Below, one piece after another: positions 10,646-21,562 of a stretch of 64,000 bases of DNA (position 1 is the first letter of the stretch; each line of letters opens with the position of its first letter). A program made the position numbers and the translations under genes. Origin of the DNA: Hypoxylon rubiginosum (lineage: Eukaryota > Ascomycota > Sordariomycetes > Xylariales > Hypoxylaceae); the NCBI GenBank assembly GCA_902806565.1, contig CADCXA010000029.1, positions 930,001 through 994,000 on the forward strand, in the 5' to 3' direction. The notes beneath the pieces are model-generated. The model ran no database searches. It was not told where the DNA came from and saw nothing but the letters and a program-made list of their open reading frames with translations.

Positions 10646-11842
10646 AACGTATTATCATCAATTATATCATTAAAACACATTGGAAATAATAGAAGAAAAT
10701 AACTGTTTATTCTTTCATCGATAATTTACCTTGCTATCTACCTATTTTCATTACTGCACAATTGCTGATCAACTCTTTTGGTAGGTAGATTGATTGATTG
10801 ATTAAAAGTGTTTAGCGTCATGTAGAATGCCGTCTGAGCACCCAAACCTCCCGGGTAGTATGAGACGTGGCAAGCTGTCTGCTATGTATAGTAACGGCTT
10901 TAGAAGCCAATATTAAGCCCTACAGGCGTGCAATAGCATGGCTCTGTGTCCACTCCAACTACGACTCCCGCGCCTTGTGCCTTCAAAGCCGCCGTAGCAA
11001 TATAGCCTCGCGAGACTCTTAGAATGGTACAAAAATGTAGGTAAATCGCCACCTCGTATATCACAAGTCTTCCTCCAGCGCTCTCCTCCTCCGCCACACC
11101 CTGTGTCCGTAGCCGTCTAGATTAGCGAACCTCCCACCGCTGAGGCGCTAGAGCTAGACCCTATAACGTAGACTAGGGTGCACCAGGTCCCATTGTTCGC
11201 TGCAGTTTTGGTTGTCGACTCGGCGTTGAGGCTCCCGTGAAGAGGGAGGTTGGTTAGGGGCTCTTTGTTGGTATGCCAGGCGATGGCGGCAACGGCGAAC
11301 GTTTATTCGTCTATTATTGACCAGGCCCTACGGCCGGAATAGATATAGCTACGTCCTTCCTCGTCATCGCGATAGAGCAGACGTTATCAAGATTGACACG
11401 CAGCGTTGGGTTGGGTGTGTACGGCATTGTTTACGAATATGTACATTTTTCGTGCAGTTTGATGTGGAATAGTATGATTTGCTTGCAAAGTGTATGCGAA
11501 TGTGTCGGTTTTCTAACAGAGCACTTATAAAGACGGAATAGCGAAAATGTTGTTTGGGGGAAGGTGACATTTTTGGTAGGGGTTCGTAGGATAACCGTTT
11601 ATCCTACATGTACCTAGGTACCTAGATACTTAGGTATATAACTGGCCTATAGGAATTAAGTGTTTGAGCCATAAGAAATAATCGGTCCGGGATGTATAAA
11701 TGTACTGCAGCCCTTCCTTCGGTGTCCAGAGCTATCCGGGAAGTGCTCGCATTTAAAGGGGCACAACCCGATGTCTTAGATTTCGGGACCAACTCTCAAC
11801 CCTCCCGCCTTCACTTCCCAATTTATCATACAAATCTCTAAC
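10646..11842. other. 1.2-kb intergenic region upstream of flavoprotein 2
   Basis: It holds one palindrome TACCTAGGTA (11611-11620) and a closely spaced CGG-N1-CCG (11683-11689), 154 bp before the next start. A 65-residue minus-strand frame at 10,900-11,097 has no recognisable family. Nothing else is supported. Confidence 0.5.
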
Positions 11843-12871
11843 ATGGCAGCTAAGAAGCTTTACGATGTCATTATCATTGGTGGAGGACATGCTGGGATGT
11901 CTGCAGCCTTGACTTTGTATCGGCAGCTGCACACTGTCCTTATCCTGGACGACAATAAGCCACGGAATACTTGGCTGTTGCAAACGCACGTCTTATCCGG
12001 ATGGGAAGGTCGACAAGCTGAAGATCTGCGCGCCGTTTCCCGAGAAGAGTTGGCAAGAACCGGCCTTGTGACTTTCATCGAGCGCGAAGCTCGATCGGCC
12101 CAACGAATCGACGATGGTTTCGAGATACAGGATGAGCAAGAGGGCCTCTGGCGAGGCCGAAAACTACTGATTTCAGTGGGCAAGAAAAACATCTTCCCTG
12201 AAATCCCAGGATTTGCTGAGAATTACCCCGAACGGATGTGAGGATAAACCCAATATGCGACCCAGAACCGAGGCTAATACCTGATGAATAGTTTCCACTG
12301 CATGTTCACCTTTGGATACGAACACAGAGGCTCTCGTCATGCGGGGCTCCTTGCTGATGGGATGCTGGCCAGTCCGTTCCATGCCTCCATGGTAGTGGGA
12401 GACACGAAGAAATTTGCAGAGAGGATCACAATATATACGAATGGGGACAGCGACCTAAAAGAAAGGATGATGTCCGAGATCAAGTACCCAGGTATCGTGT
12501 ATAATGACCGACGATTACTTGAAATCCAGCGGGTGGGCTCCGGCCTCAGGCTGGAGATAGAAGGCAGCTCTCCGGATACGGTGGACTTTTTAGTTCATCA
12601 GCCGTCGACGAAGATTAATTTACCACTCGTAGACCAACTCGGCTTGAAGCTGGACGAAAGAGGTGATATCAAGAACATACCCCCATTCTTTCAGACAGAG
12701 GTCCCAGGGGTTTTCTCCGCTGGGGATTGTGCAACCCCTTTCAAGATCATCCCTATGGCATTGTTTACCGGGGCAAATGCAGGGGCCGGGATCGCCAGAT
12801 CGCTCGCGGCAGACACCCTGACTAAGGAACTTCAGTCGCTCTCTCACGAGCAAGATACGAAAATTGTTTAA
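11843..12871 (+). CDS. Thioredoxin-reductase-like FAD/NAD(P) oxidoreductase 2, half CXXC
   Basis: Join 11843..12237, 12292..12871 gives 324 aa. The FAD fold GGGHAG is at residues 13-18, the second Gly motif region GWEGRQAEDLRA follows, and the FAD contact GVFSAGD is at 271-277. The single intron falls at the same codon as in flavoprotein 1 (between Ile and Phe of IFH). The junction reads IFHCMFTFGYEH, so the first Cys of CxxC (C135) is kept but the second is T138. A disulfide cannot form within this motif. It diverges strongly from its paralogue at 5610-6626 and is convergent with methyltransferase 2 across 110 bp. The reaction is unknown; a redox step on the cluster product is inferred. Confidence 0.9.
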
Positions 12872-12981
12872 GTTGCGGTTCACTGCTAGGATGGGGAAGA
12901 AAGAGCTCGAAGTGTTTCTCAAACTATAGCTAACCTATCCTTATCTACTTTGTACTAAGATTAACCCAGTAATCAACCCAG

Positions 12982-13899
12982 TCACTTGGATATTGCAGGT
13001 GCTTGGCCCCGTATGATGCGAATAGGATAGAACCCGCCTTGCTCCTGAAGCTCCTTATAGAGCCGTGGCACGAGCGAATCGAGTCTGCCGGCTGGTAATG
13101 GCGGATCCCCTCCCCTGACTATTTCAAATCGTATGTTAATTCAATCTCCGTATATATGAGACCAGAAGACGTTACCTTTCAAGTATTTGAGCAATGGAAG
13201 CATGGCATCCGCGGTAGAGCGTGCGGTCCGCTCAGCCAGTCCCTTGTCAGAGACACTGGCGCCAAGAAAGAGAGGGATACTAAGCTCCTTGACATTTACA
13301 AGGCCCGCCTCTTGCAACCACTGTTTAATATCGTAGGCGTACCTAGCACCGCCGCCCATCATGTCAAAGACCCACGTAACTAGCGTGATGAAGTCATTCA
13401 TAGCTGGGCCATCTTTAACTCCACAAGTCTGATCAGGCTCGATCAGTTGAATCCACCCACCAGGCTTTACAAGCTCTGCGAGATTTTTGACAGCTTGGCC
13501 GTGAGGGAAGGTCCCGCAAGCTCCTAGCGTCAGACGTTGCTGCACCAGGTCAAACGTTCCCTTCCATTCTTCCGGCCAAGGTTCGGTTATAGACTGAATC
13601 TGCAGGTAAATCGACGACGGGAGACTGTCTTTCGGAAATTTGGCGTTGACCACATCGGTTCCTATCAAAGTGGCTTCTTTTAGCCGAGGATACGTCTGGA
13701 CTAAATCCTGCAGCCAGTATGCTAATCCATAAAGTTCAGTTAAAGTAAAGCCACACTCAGGAGTCAACTAACCGTCACCCGTGCCCGAATCCAAAATTCG
13801 TAATGTAGGGTTTTCCAGGTCTATAGGGCATACGACTAGCCCACCCATCGCGTCCACAACAGCGTCATGCTGTGCGGTTGTGCTGGTAGAGCTATGCAT
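12982..13899 (-). CDS. SAM-dependent methyltransferase 2 (TAM-type), paralogue of methyltransferase 1
   Basis: Complement of join 12982..13118, 13176..13721, 13773..13899 gives 269 aa if translation starts at the ATG at 13,897-13,899. That start is uncertain: the frame stays open upstream, and an extra 5' exon is possible. Motif I reads RILDSGTGDAYW (34-45), then IGTDV, FDLVQQRL and VKPGGWIQLIEP. The C-terminal exon ends FYPIRIIRGQAPAISK, matching IYPVRVVWGRKAT of the paralogue at 183-1170. The three-exon structure and intron positions also match, so the two genes are duplicates of each other. It is divergent from P450-2 across 407 bp. Probably methylates a biosynthetic intermediate; the substrate is unknown. 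Confidence 0.85.
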
Positions 13900-14084
13900 G
13901 AGGCTGTGGTACTGAGGAAATCGTTCTATTATGTTATATGTTAGGCTAGTGACGGAATATGAAACGATAATTGTAGGACTTGGGAGACACCCAAATTTCT
14001 AGGTGCCCGAAGCCTATGAAGCTGCCTTGAAATGACTGGGATTTCATGGTAACCATTGCCGGGCCGTGCCGGTGGCTTCCTCTC

Positions 14085-14095
14085 CCGGGGGCCGA
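14085..14095. promoter_or_regulatory. CGG-N3-CCG site between methyltransferase 2 and P450-2
   Basis: CCGGGGGCCGA keeps the CGG-N3-CCGA core of the other cluster sites. It lies midway in the 407-bp divergent promoter, about 190 bp from the methyltransferase 2 start and 212 bp from the P450-2 start. Confidence 0.4.
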
Positions 14096-14306
14096 ACGGA
14101 GTCACCATACTCCAATTCAACGGGGAGCCAAGATAACAGTTTTACGGCCGCATTCCTACTAGCTGGAGGCTTGTCAGATTGATAACATGTTCTGACAAGA
14201 AATGCTTGTTCATTCGTCCGCTAAACACCATATAGTGCCTTCAAACACTTCGTAAATTTAGATAGATCTACTACGAGAGGATATCATAATATACCTTTAC
14301 ACCATC

Positions 14307-16189
14307 ATGGAGTCCCTGGAGTACCTGGGTATCACGTCTTTGATATTTCCTTGCTTCTTCGCTGCCCTTGTCTGGTATGTTGCCAATCAAAAGACTACCG
14401 TCTACGATGCATTTCCAAGGATCCAAGACTCGGTGATCCGATCCACCTTCTGGACTTCTCATGTTCAAAACCTTGTATGGAAGGGTTATCAAAGTGTTGG
14501 TGTTCTAACAGTCCGTTCCAAGCCCCTGCTCACCCTACTCTGCCAGGTTACCAAGCCTACAGGCAAGCCTTTCGCAGTACGTTGGTGGGCGAAGAGCTTC
14601 TTGATTCTGCCACCAAAGTACCTTCCGTCCTTGCGGGATGCGGGATGGACACATTTGAGCTTCTATCGGACTATCAGCGATGTGAGTTAGGCCTACCACA
14701 ACAATGAGCTACCCTTATGTGTGCTAAGGAGTACGAGGCTTTCTTCCTTCACACGAGTGTGGGGAACCTCTATGGCAGTGATATGACCGTTCAAGTCGTA
14801 CGGAAAGGACTAAACCCCCGAATTCGTAAGATATAAAGCATCCCTCCCGCTCCCGCATGCTTATGAAGACGAACTACTGCTAAGAAGGTACCATAGCCCA
14901 GCTTACGACTATCTTTGAAAATGAGATTGAATATGCTCTCAAAGCAGAGCTAGGCGAAGGAACCAGTAAGTAATAGAACAGGAATGCTCCATCGAATTAA
15001 GCACGCTAAACATACCTTTTTCGTAGATGGGAATATTCGCAATGCACGAAGTTTATTTACAGCCATCATTCACCGGTCCGCGTCCCGCATCTTCATCGGC
15101 GAGGAACTCTGTCGCAATGAAAAGTTCGTCCGTATTTCAAGCGACTTTGTCATGTCAATATTTATGACTGGCCTTATTATCGTCAGATTACCCCTGGGAC
15201 CGTTCCGAGAATGGCTCGCATATCCACTTGCGGCATGGCATCGTAGGAAGCTGGCCCAATCCACCAATATGCTGATCCCAGTGCTGCAGAAACGCATTGG
15301 AGAGCGAGCCAACCACAAGAGATCACAAGACCGACTCGACGCTATAGAGTGGTCTCTTGGACTGTTACCTAAAGGAGATGAGGTCGACATAAAGCGTCTA
15401 GCTGACGAACTGATGCATAATCTTTGGGCAGGCACTTCGGCGCCTGGGGGTCTAGTGACGGAGATCATGTTCCAGATATTGCTAGAGCCCAAGTATCAGG
15501 AACCTCTGCGTAAGGAGGCTATCGAAGCACTTGGTCCTAACGGTCGTTGGACGGAGAAGGCCCTGAGTAGCTTCCCCCTTTTGGACAGCTTCATTCGTGA
15601 GATTAACCGGTGCTATCCTACCGGTGCCAGTAAGACGGCCAATCCCCTCCCTCCTTTCTTTTCACTCTCTCAACTATAACTAATGTCGTCATTTTATAGT
15701 AACGTGTTCCCGCACTGTCCTCGAAAAGCCGTACGTCTTCCCAGACGGCTTGACCCTGCCGGTGGGTACACGTTTCGGTTTTCCCACGAAAGCGATGCAG
15801 AACGACGCCGGGGATACTTTTGACGGATTTCGGTTTGCAAAGCTGAATGAGATTCCCGAGTTGGAAGAGGAGGATCCAAATACCTCTCGAGGGGCTACGG
15901 CAATGTCAACGACAAATCTTGCGTAACTATCCCCCGCCCCCCTTTTAGTTTTCAGCCTCATATTGCGTATCCAACTGACGCTTGATACAGCTGGGGATAC
16001 GGTACTCATGTCTGTCCTGGCCGGTTCTTTGCAGTAAGGATGATCAAGATGGTCGTTGCGACTCTACTCCTGAAGTACGATATTAAATGGGACGGCCTAG
16101 TCGATCATCGCCCAAGTCCAACCATGATCGAAGGTCAATTTATCCCAAATCTATTTCAGAAGGTTAAAGTTTTTCATCGTCCTAATTAA
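14307..16189 (+). CDS. Cytochrome P450-2, paralogue of P450-1
   Basis: Join 14307..14495, 14547..14681, 14729..14825, 14888..14965, 15027..15629, 15700..15922, 15991..16189 gives 507 aa. The start of exon 4 could be one codon earlier (14885). The N-terminal anchor covers about residues 8-22, GKPFAVRWW matches P450-1, ExxR is E358-R361 (EINR), and the haem loop WGYGTHVCPGRF puts the axial Cys at 450. The first residue of that loop is Trp (W443) where nearly all P450s have Phe. The 51-nt first intron and the 199-nt haem exon have the same length and position as in P450-1, showing common descent. It has three more introns than its paralogue. Probably a second oxidative tailoring step. Confidence 0.88.
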
Positions 16190-17753
16190 CCGTAACATAA
16201 GAAGGAATGTACCGATGCTTTAACAATTTAAAAAAAAAAAACAATTTCGGAGTTATTATTATAACGGGGTGCGGTAATTAAACTATATAAGTTACGTAAT
16301 TAATTTATATTTTATATTTTATTAAGTATTAAATAATATCGGTAAATAAATTATAAGAAAAGAAACCGAAATGAAGCTGTACAGCTAAAGTAATAATAAA
16401 AGCAAGGATAAAACGTGGTGTTGCGAATGGAATGAATCTGATTGGTCTAGGTTACAGGTGTGGGTGCAAGGGTCAAGTACCTAGGTAGCCTTGCAATTAT
16501 GTGCGGTTTATTTCATTAGTACTGCCACAATTCCACCAGCCAAATCGCCCAGCACCTTTTGACCTTTTCTTTTACAGTTTTATCGCTCCAGGTCCGGAAA
16601 TAATACAAGTACATAGTGTTAAAACGTCACGTAAAACAAGCTGTATCTAGCTATACTAACTATTGATATTTTTAAGATTTAGTGGAAAAGAATAACTAAT
16701 TATATAAAGTATTTAATAAAGGATGTGCGTTGATGTGTGGCTAGCTAATTAGAGCCGGACTCTTATCTGTGGCGTAAAGGAAGCTTGCGATATCGTACCC
16801 CTCCCCCCCTTCCGGCCGAAGGACGGGTCACGCAGCTAGTTTCCAATATATCCTAACAAGCAATTAGCAAAACATCATATCTTATCTTATTATTAATAAA
16901 TCGATGCAAGCAATCGCATATAATACGATATGTAGCTTATAGGTCCGCGGACTAATGCACCCACCCGCTCGCTGCAACATGTCCTGCATGTCCCGCATAA
17001 TTAGGGGTCGTTTTTAGTGCCAGATCACTATGTCCCCACGCCGTTAACAACCGACTCTAACTTAGCTATATGCTATTCAGCCATCCCTCGTCTTTTGATA
17101 TCAGAAAAACAATATCTTGTCGTATATCAGATAACAGCCTAGTTAATGTTCTTTTTTATAAAGTATGTTTGAAATAGTGTCTCGCATAATATGCTAGACG
17201 ACGTTCCATCATGACCTCCCAATTGCTGCAATTAGTGTCTCGAGGAAAAGAATTCAAGTGTGGTTACACAAGAACTATTGTAACTAGGTACCTTGGTACT
17301 CCAGCTGAGCCCACAGCCTGCTTTGGGTTCCAACGCAGAGTCTCCGTTGAATCATGTATGTCTTAGCACACGCAGCATGCACACCGAATCCTTCTGACAT
17401 GTTACTTATTGGTAACAAGAAGCGATGTTGGTGTTGCTTGTCATACACCTCCTACCTACATGCCTAGGTTGTCTTCATAAGCACAAAAGGTACAAACGGG
17501 TCGCTGGGTAGGAGGTCAAGGTACCTTAGATCTATATATCTTTCATTCATTTTGGCATTCTGATCGGCCATCGTTATACTACCAGCTGTCATACTTGCTA
17601 GCTTACATTATATCCCTTGCAACCTGCTTCACGTACTTATCTAGGTATTACAGGTGTTGAACGTTTCGGCTACGCAAATATCGTTGCAACATACCTAGGT
17701 ACTATGCTGCCTACACCTCAAAGGTCCGTTTAATCTCAAGATTACTCGTACTC
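16190..17753. other. AT-rich gap inside the cluster
   Basis: The gap carries A/T runs and frequent TAATTA-like strings at 16,200-16,400 and 16,600-17,200, much richer in AT than the flanking genes. That composition fits RIP-mutated or relic transposon DNA, but no element can be recognised. Palindromes TACCTAGGTA occur at 16,478-16,487 and 17,692-17,701. The last 400 bp are the presumed promoter of the regulator gene. Confidence 0.5.
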
Positions 17754-18986
17754 ATGATAGCTAAGGTATGAAGCAGTTCACAAAGCTCGTCAGGCAATCG
17801 CACGCGGCAGGTCAAGTTTCGAAGCGCTTGCAACCAGTGCTGCACTGCCAAGGTCAGTTTCAGCCTAACTGCTGCCAGCATACGGATAGCCTCTTACCTT
17901 CGAATGCCCCTCTAGGTCAAATGTTCAGGTGAGAGAACCGGGTGCGAGCGGTGCCGTTCCACGGGCTCGAATTGCGTTTACTTGGAATCGAGAGTGGGCA
18001 AGGTTCCAGGGGTAAGGGCTAGAAAAAAGCATGTCGTCAATCAAGAACCACGGCGCTCGCAAAGCAGGTCATCATTCTCTGGCGAACAATCGGAGACCAC
18101 CTCCAATGTCACTTCGACAGAGTTGACTTTCCAAAATAGTGAGCAGGATGGTGTGCTCAACTGGAGCACCGATTGGCACATCGAAGGGGGCGACATGATG
18201 AGCCCAGGCTTCCCAGATGAATCATCCAATATACACGTCGCTCAGACGACGACGATGCCTGCCACCACCATGGAAGAAACATCTTCCTTCTCTTCGATGG
18301 CTCTCTCCGGTGGTGACGAATTTCACACCATTTCAATGGATATGGGTGATCTCTTGATGTCTCAGCAGCACCAGGGCTCTCCTGGGATTGAAGAGTTGGA
18401 AGACCTGACACCAAGCCCTCAGGTTCTGATGTCCCTCGGTTTGCGGCCAAGGAACGAAGTTGACAGCCAATGCAGTTTGGAATGCTGCCAGATTATCAGT
18501 GATCTCGAGAATTACATTATGGCCGAGTTGAAAGCCTTTAACATCATCCTTGGGATTGTCAAGAAAGCGTTGGCCAAACTGACGCACTTGATGGGGCTTC
18601 AACAGAGCGCAAGAAATCTCCGATGTATGTTGCTCTTCACAACCATGATGTATCAGATTCTGGAGCTCCTCGAACAGTGCTTATCAACTGTCACGGCGGA
18701 AAAGACACGCCAGCAGAGCCGGAGCTTGACTGAAGGTCCGCCCGGTCTCGGCTTTGGAGACTTTTCCATTGATGCCGAAGAGCAGTCGGCCATTAGAATC
18801 CAGACGGTGGTCAGAGAGATTCACCAGGCCACCGAGGTGCTCGGCAAGCTGAAGACTCTTGCGAGTGTCGAGGCGCAGCCAGGCACAGCAGACAGTTCGG
18901 CGCAAGGCAGGTCACGCAGGGAATGTTTCTCCGACCTCGAGATCCGGTTTCGAGATCTTGTTGCCCAATGTGGAAGGAAGAGGTAG
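17754..18986 (+). CDS. AflR-like Zn(II)2Cys6 transcription factor, likely pathway regulator
   Basis: Join 17754..17765, 17811..17852, 17916..18986 gives 374 aa. The first coding exon is only 12 nt (Met-Ile-Ala-Lys); it is needed because every other upstream frame is closed or lacks an ATG, and it gives MIAKVKFRSACNQC, the AflR-type start. The zinc cluster is C11-x2-C14-x6-C21-x6-C28-x2-C31-x6-C38, followed by a basic stretch RARKKH. The middle is Ser/Thr/acidic, and residues from about 165 (QCSLECCQIISDLENYI) resemble the C-terminal AflR regulatory domain. Such proteins activate secondary-metabolite clusters from CGG-containing palindromes. CGG-N3-CCG sites upstream of the cluster genes are candidate targets. 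Confidence 0.85.
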
Positions 18987-20543
18987 TAGGATCTGAGCTC
19001 GCATACAAATGCAACACACCCCTTCTTTTCCCCTCCCCCTCCCCCACCCCACCTCAATTCCAGAGCTAGGTACCGTAGCGGGAATAGGCCACCCCGGGAA
19101 ACCGTTATTTTAGGTGATTTAAGTTGCACCGGGCGGTTTTAACTACTCCTTAAAAATATTAGGAGGGTTTTATAAGAATTATTTCATTATAAAATAATCG
19201 CTTTTTAAATTTAATCGTTTCTTAAAACCCCCCTTTCCCACCACGGTAAATAACAAAACGAGCCCTTAATTGCCACATAAGATCCCTTATCGTAAGATGA
19301 ATATTTGAAACTTGTGGCGTACCCCGTATATACCCCCCAAGTGCCAGTGCGGCGTAGGCCAATTGCCTTAATCGAAGGGCGCTTGGCATTTGGGGCCGAA
19401 AGCCACTATTGAGATGCCGGTTAGCGGCATCCCACAAGGTAGGGTCGTCGGTACTGTCAGAATCAGAAGTACCATTCTTCTAGATCCTCGAGCCTTACAA
19501 GCCCCCGGACCGATTACGTTGCCCAGCATGCCTCTGCACGAGGCTCAGGGACCTGGCAGCCAACAAGATGCTTCCTTACTACCACACCACCTTCTCTCCA
19601 GGTTCTAGCCCCCTGGACCAGACTATCGTGCTGAGCCTGTCGGCTAACGTCCACTTGACGCTCGGCGTGGCTGAAGCGTACTGGTTGCACGAATCCGTCA
19701 GTACCTAAGACCTACATATATATACACGACATTTCGGTGTACTGAACAATGGGAAGCTTATTACATGACAAGGCCTAATCGATTTCATCCCCTTTCCCGA
19801 CCATGGTTGTGTAACCACATGGAGACTCGAGGATCCCCCGGCTCCGCGGATTCGCAGGGCAGGATGATCACCCGCAGATGAGGATGGATGATATCGTTTA
19901 CATCTAGCTGGTTATCCACAGGTAAAGCAAAGCGTAACTGTGACGCAAAGGATGTGTAGATGATTATACACCTGTCAATTATACTAATACACTATTCCGA
20001 AGCCAGCGCATTAACTTAGGTTACCATCCAATGCCGCTTGAACTACCTCGACGACTGCAAGGCTAACTGGACTAAGGCGTTTGTTTTCATCATCGTTGAA
20101 TTTGCATAGAAATGTTATACAGGTGGCATAGAGATGTCTAAATACTGAGGTTCTCGGAGCTGAAAATGGAGTCCCCCATGCTACTACGCACGATGTCCAT
20201 TCCTGAGTTTATAACCTCCGTAAACTCAGGCATAGGTACCTGCTTACTATTATCGATCTGTTTTATTTTCGTTGATCTTTTGCCGCCGCCGCCCATAGGA
20301 AATAAGCCCCCACCACCTTCGTTGGTTCCTTCGCTTATGGCGTACATTGCAGAAGCTCTCATAGGACCCGACCAAGTTCTAAAGAAAGGATTCTCGTAAG
20401 ACGTTGGATATAAATGCTGTGTAACCTCGGAATCGCCATGCTCCGCGCCAGCTCAGACTCAGCCCACCATTACCCCGGTCCACGGTCCATTATGCAACAC
20501 GCAACTCAGCTACCACTGAGGCTCATTGTCAGAACGATGAACA
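18987..20543. other. Intergenic region, no supported gene
   Basis: The stretch 19,110-19,230 is strongly AT-rich. Frames at 19,390-19,608 and 20,166-20,399 are short, match no family I recognise and have no splice partners. I see nothing else. Confidence 0.5.
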
Positions 20544-21562
20544 ATGAGCTACTCGGAATCATCGTCGGATGACGTCCGCTCCATATTGCTTCCCGACAGC
20601 CGAGTGCTCTCTTACGCCATTTACGGCAATACAGCTATAACCGCACCTACCATCTTCTATTTCTACCCTTACCCAGATTCCCACATAGGTGGCCGGATCT
20701 ACGATACTGTCGCCCGCGACCGGGGGATCCGTATCATAGTCCCGGATCGACCGGGCATTGGCCGTTCGACCTTCAAGACTTGGCGAACCATTGCACAATG
20801 GCCCGATGATGTTCTCCAAGTGGCAGATGCTCCGGGGGTCAAAGCAGAGACGTTTGGCGTCTTTGCTGTGGGCGGTGGAGCTCCATACGGTAATGCGCCC
20901 CTGCTTCACTCCTGTCACTCCTGTCGCCGCGAGCAGCAATCTGACTTTCGTTCCAAGCTCTGGCTTGCTGTGCCAAAATCCCCTCCAGCAGACTTAAGGC
21001 TGCGGGTATTATATCGGGTGTCTATCCTGCATCCCTGGGAACGTCAAGCTATTCCCTCGGGACCCAGATCTACCGCCTCATCGTAACATGGATACCCTAT
21101 CTCATCGAACGGAGTATAGACTCCACGTTCGGGGAGGCAGCTCGTGATACCTCAAATCCGCAGCGGTTTGAGGAGCTCATGAAAAAACATCAAGAGTCGC
21201 AGAACCCCGGCCGGCCTCCCAACTCGAAAGAGAAATCGAGCGAGATCCACAAAATGATGGTAGCCGGCATGCGAGCTGCTTTCCAGGGCACAGGCTCCAG
21301 GGCGGTGGCCCAGGACATGCGGCTAGCCATGAGTGATTGGGGCTTCGCTCTGGGAGATATAAATATGGGAGAAGGCAGACTTGTGCTATGGCATAGAAGG
21401 GACAGCGCTAAGAAGCCACTCGACGTGGTAGAAAAAGCGCACGCACTATTGCGAGGATCCGAGCTGAGACTGCAGCCTACTAACCCGGACATTGGAGACG
21501 CTGAAGCAACGGAGAGGATGGGAGAAGCCTTTGATACACTGCTGGAGAGGATGAAATGGTAG
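20544..21562 (+). CDS. Alpha/beta-hydrolase-fold protein without the catalytic Ser
   Basis: Join 20544..20889, 20958..21562 gives 316 aa. The intron is needed to join PY to ALACCAKIPSSRLKAAGIISG, which restores the family pattern. PDRPGIG lies after strand 4. The nucleophile elbow reads FAVGGGAPY, where active relatives have GVSGGGPY, so Gly110 stands in place of the Ser. The Asp region WHRRDSAKKP is kept, but no His follows in the usual place. The coding frame is otherwise intact over more than 300 codons, which argues against a simple dead gene. It may be a non-hydrolytic binding protein or an early-stage pseudogene. Membership of the upstream cluster is possible but unproven; its promoter lacks the CGG-N3-CCG core. 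Confidence 0.75.

Noticed and set aside
10900..11097. 65-codon minus-strand frame (ALKAQGAGVVVGVDT)
   Set aside because: It looks slightly protein-like, but has no start context, splice partner or recognisable family.
14351..14707. Alternative 118-codon frame overlapping P450-2
   Set aside because: The other frame carries the P450 motifs (GKPFAVRWW, ILPPKYLP) shared with P450-1; this one has none.
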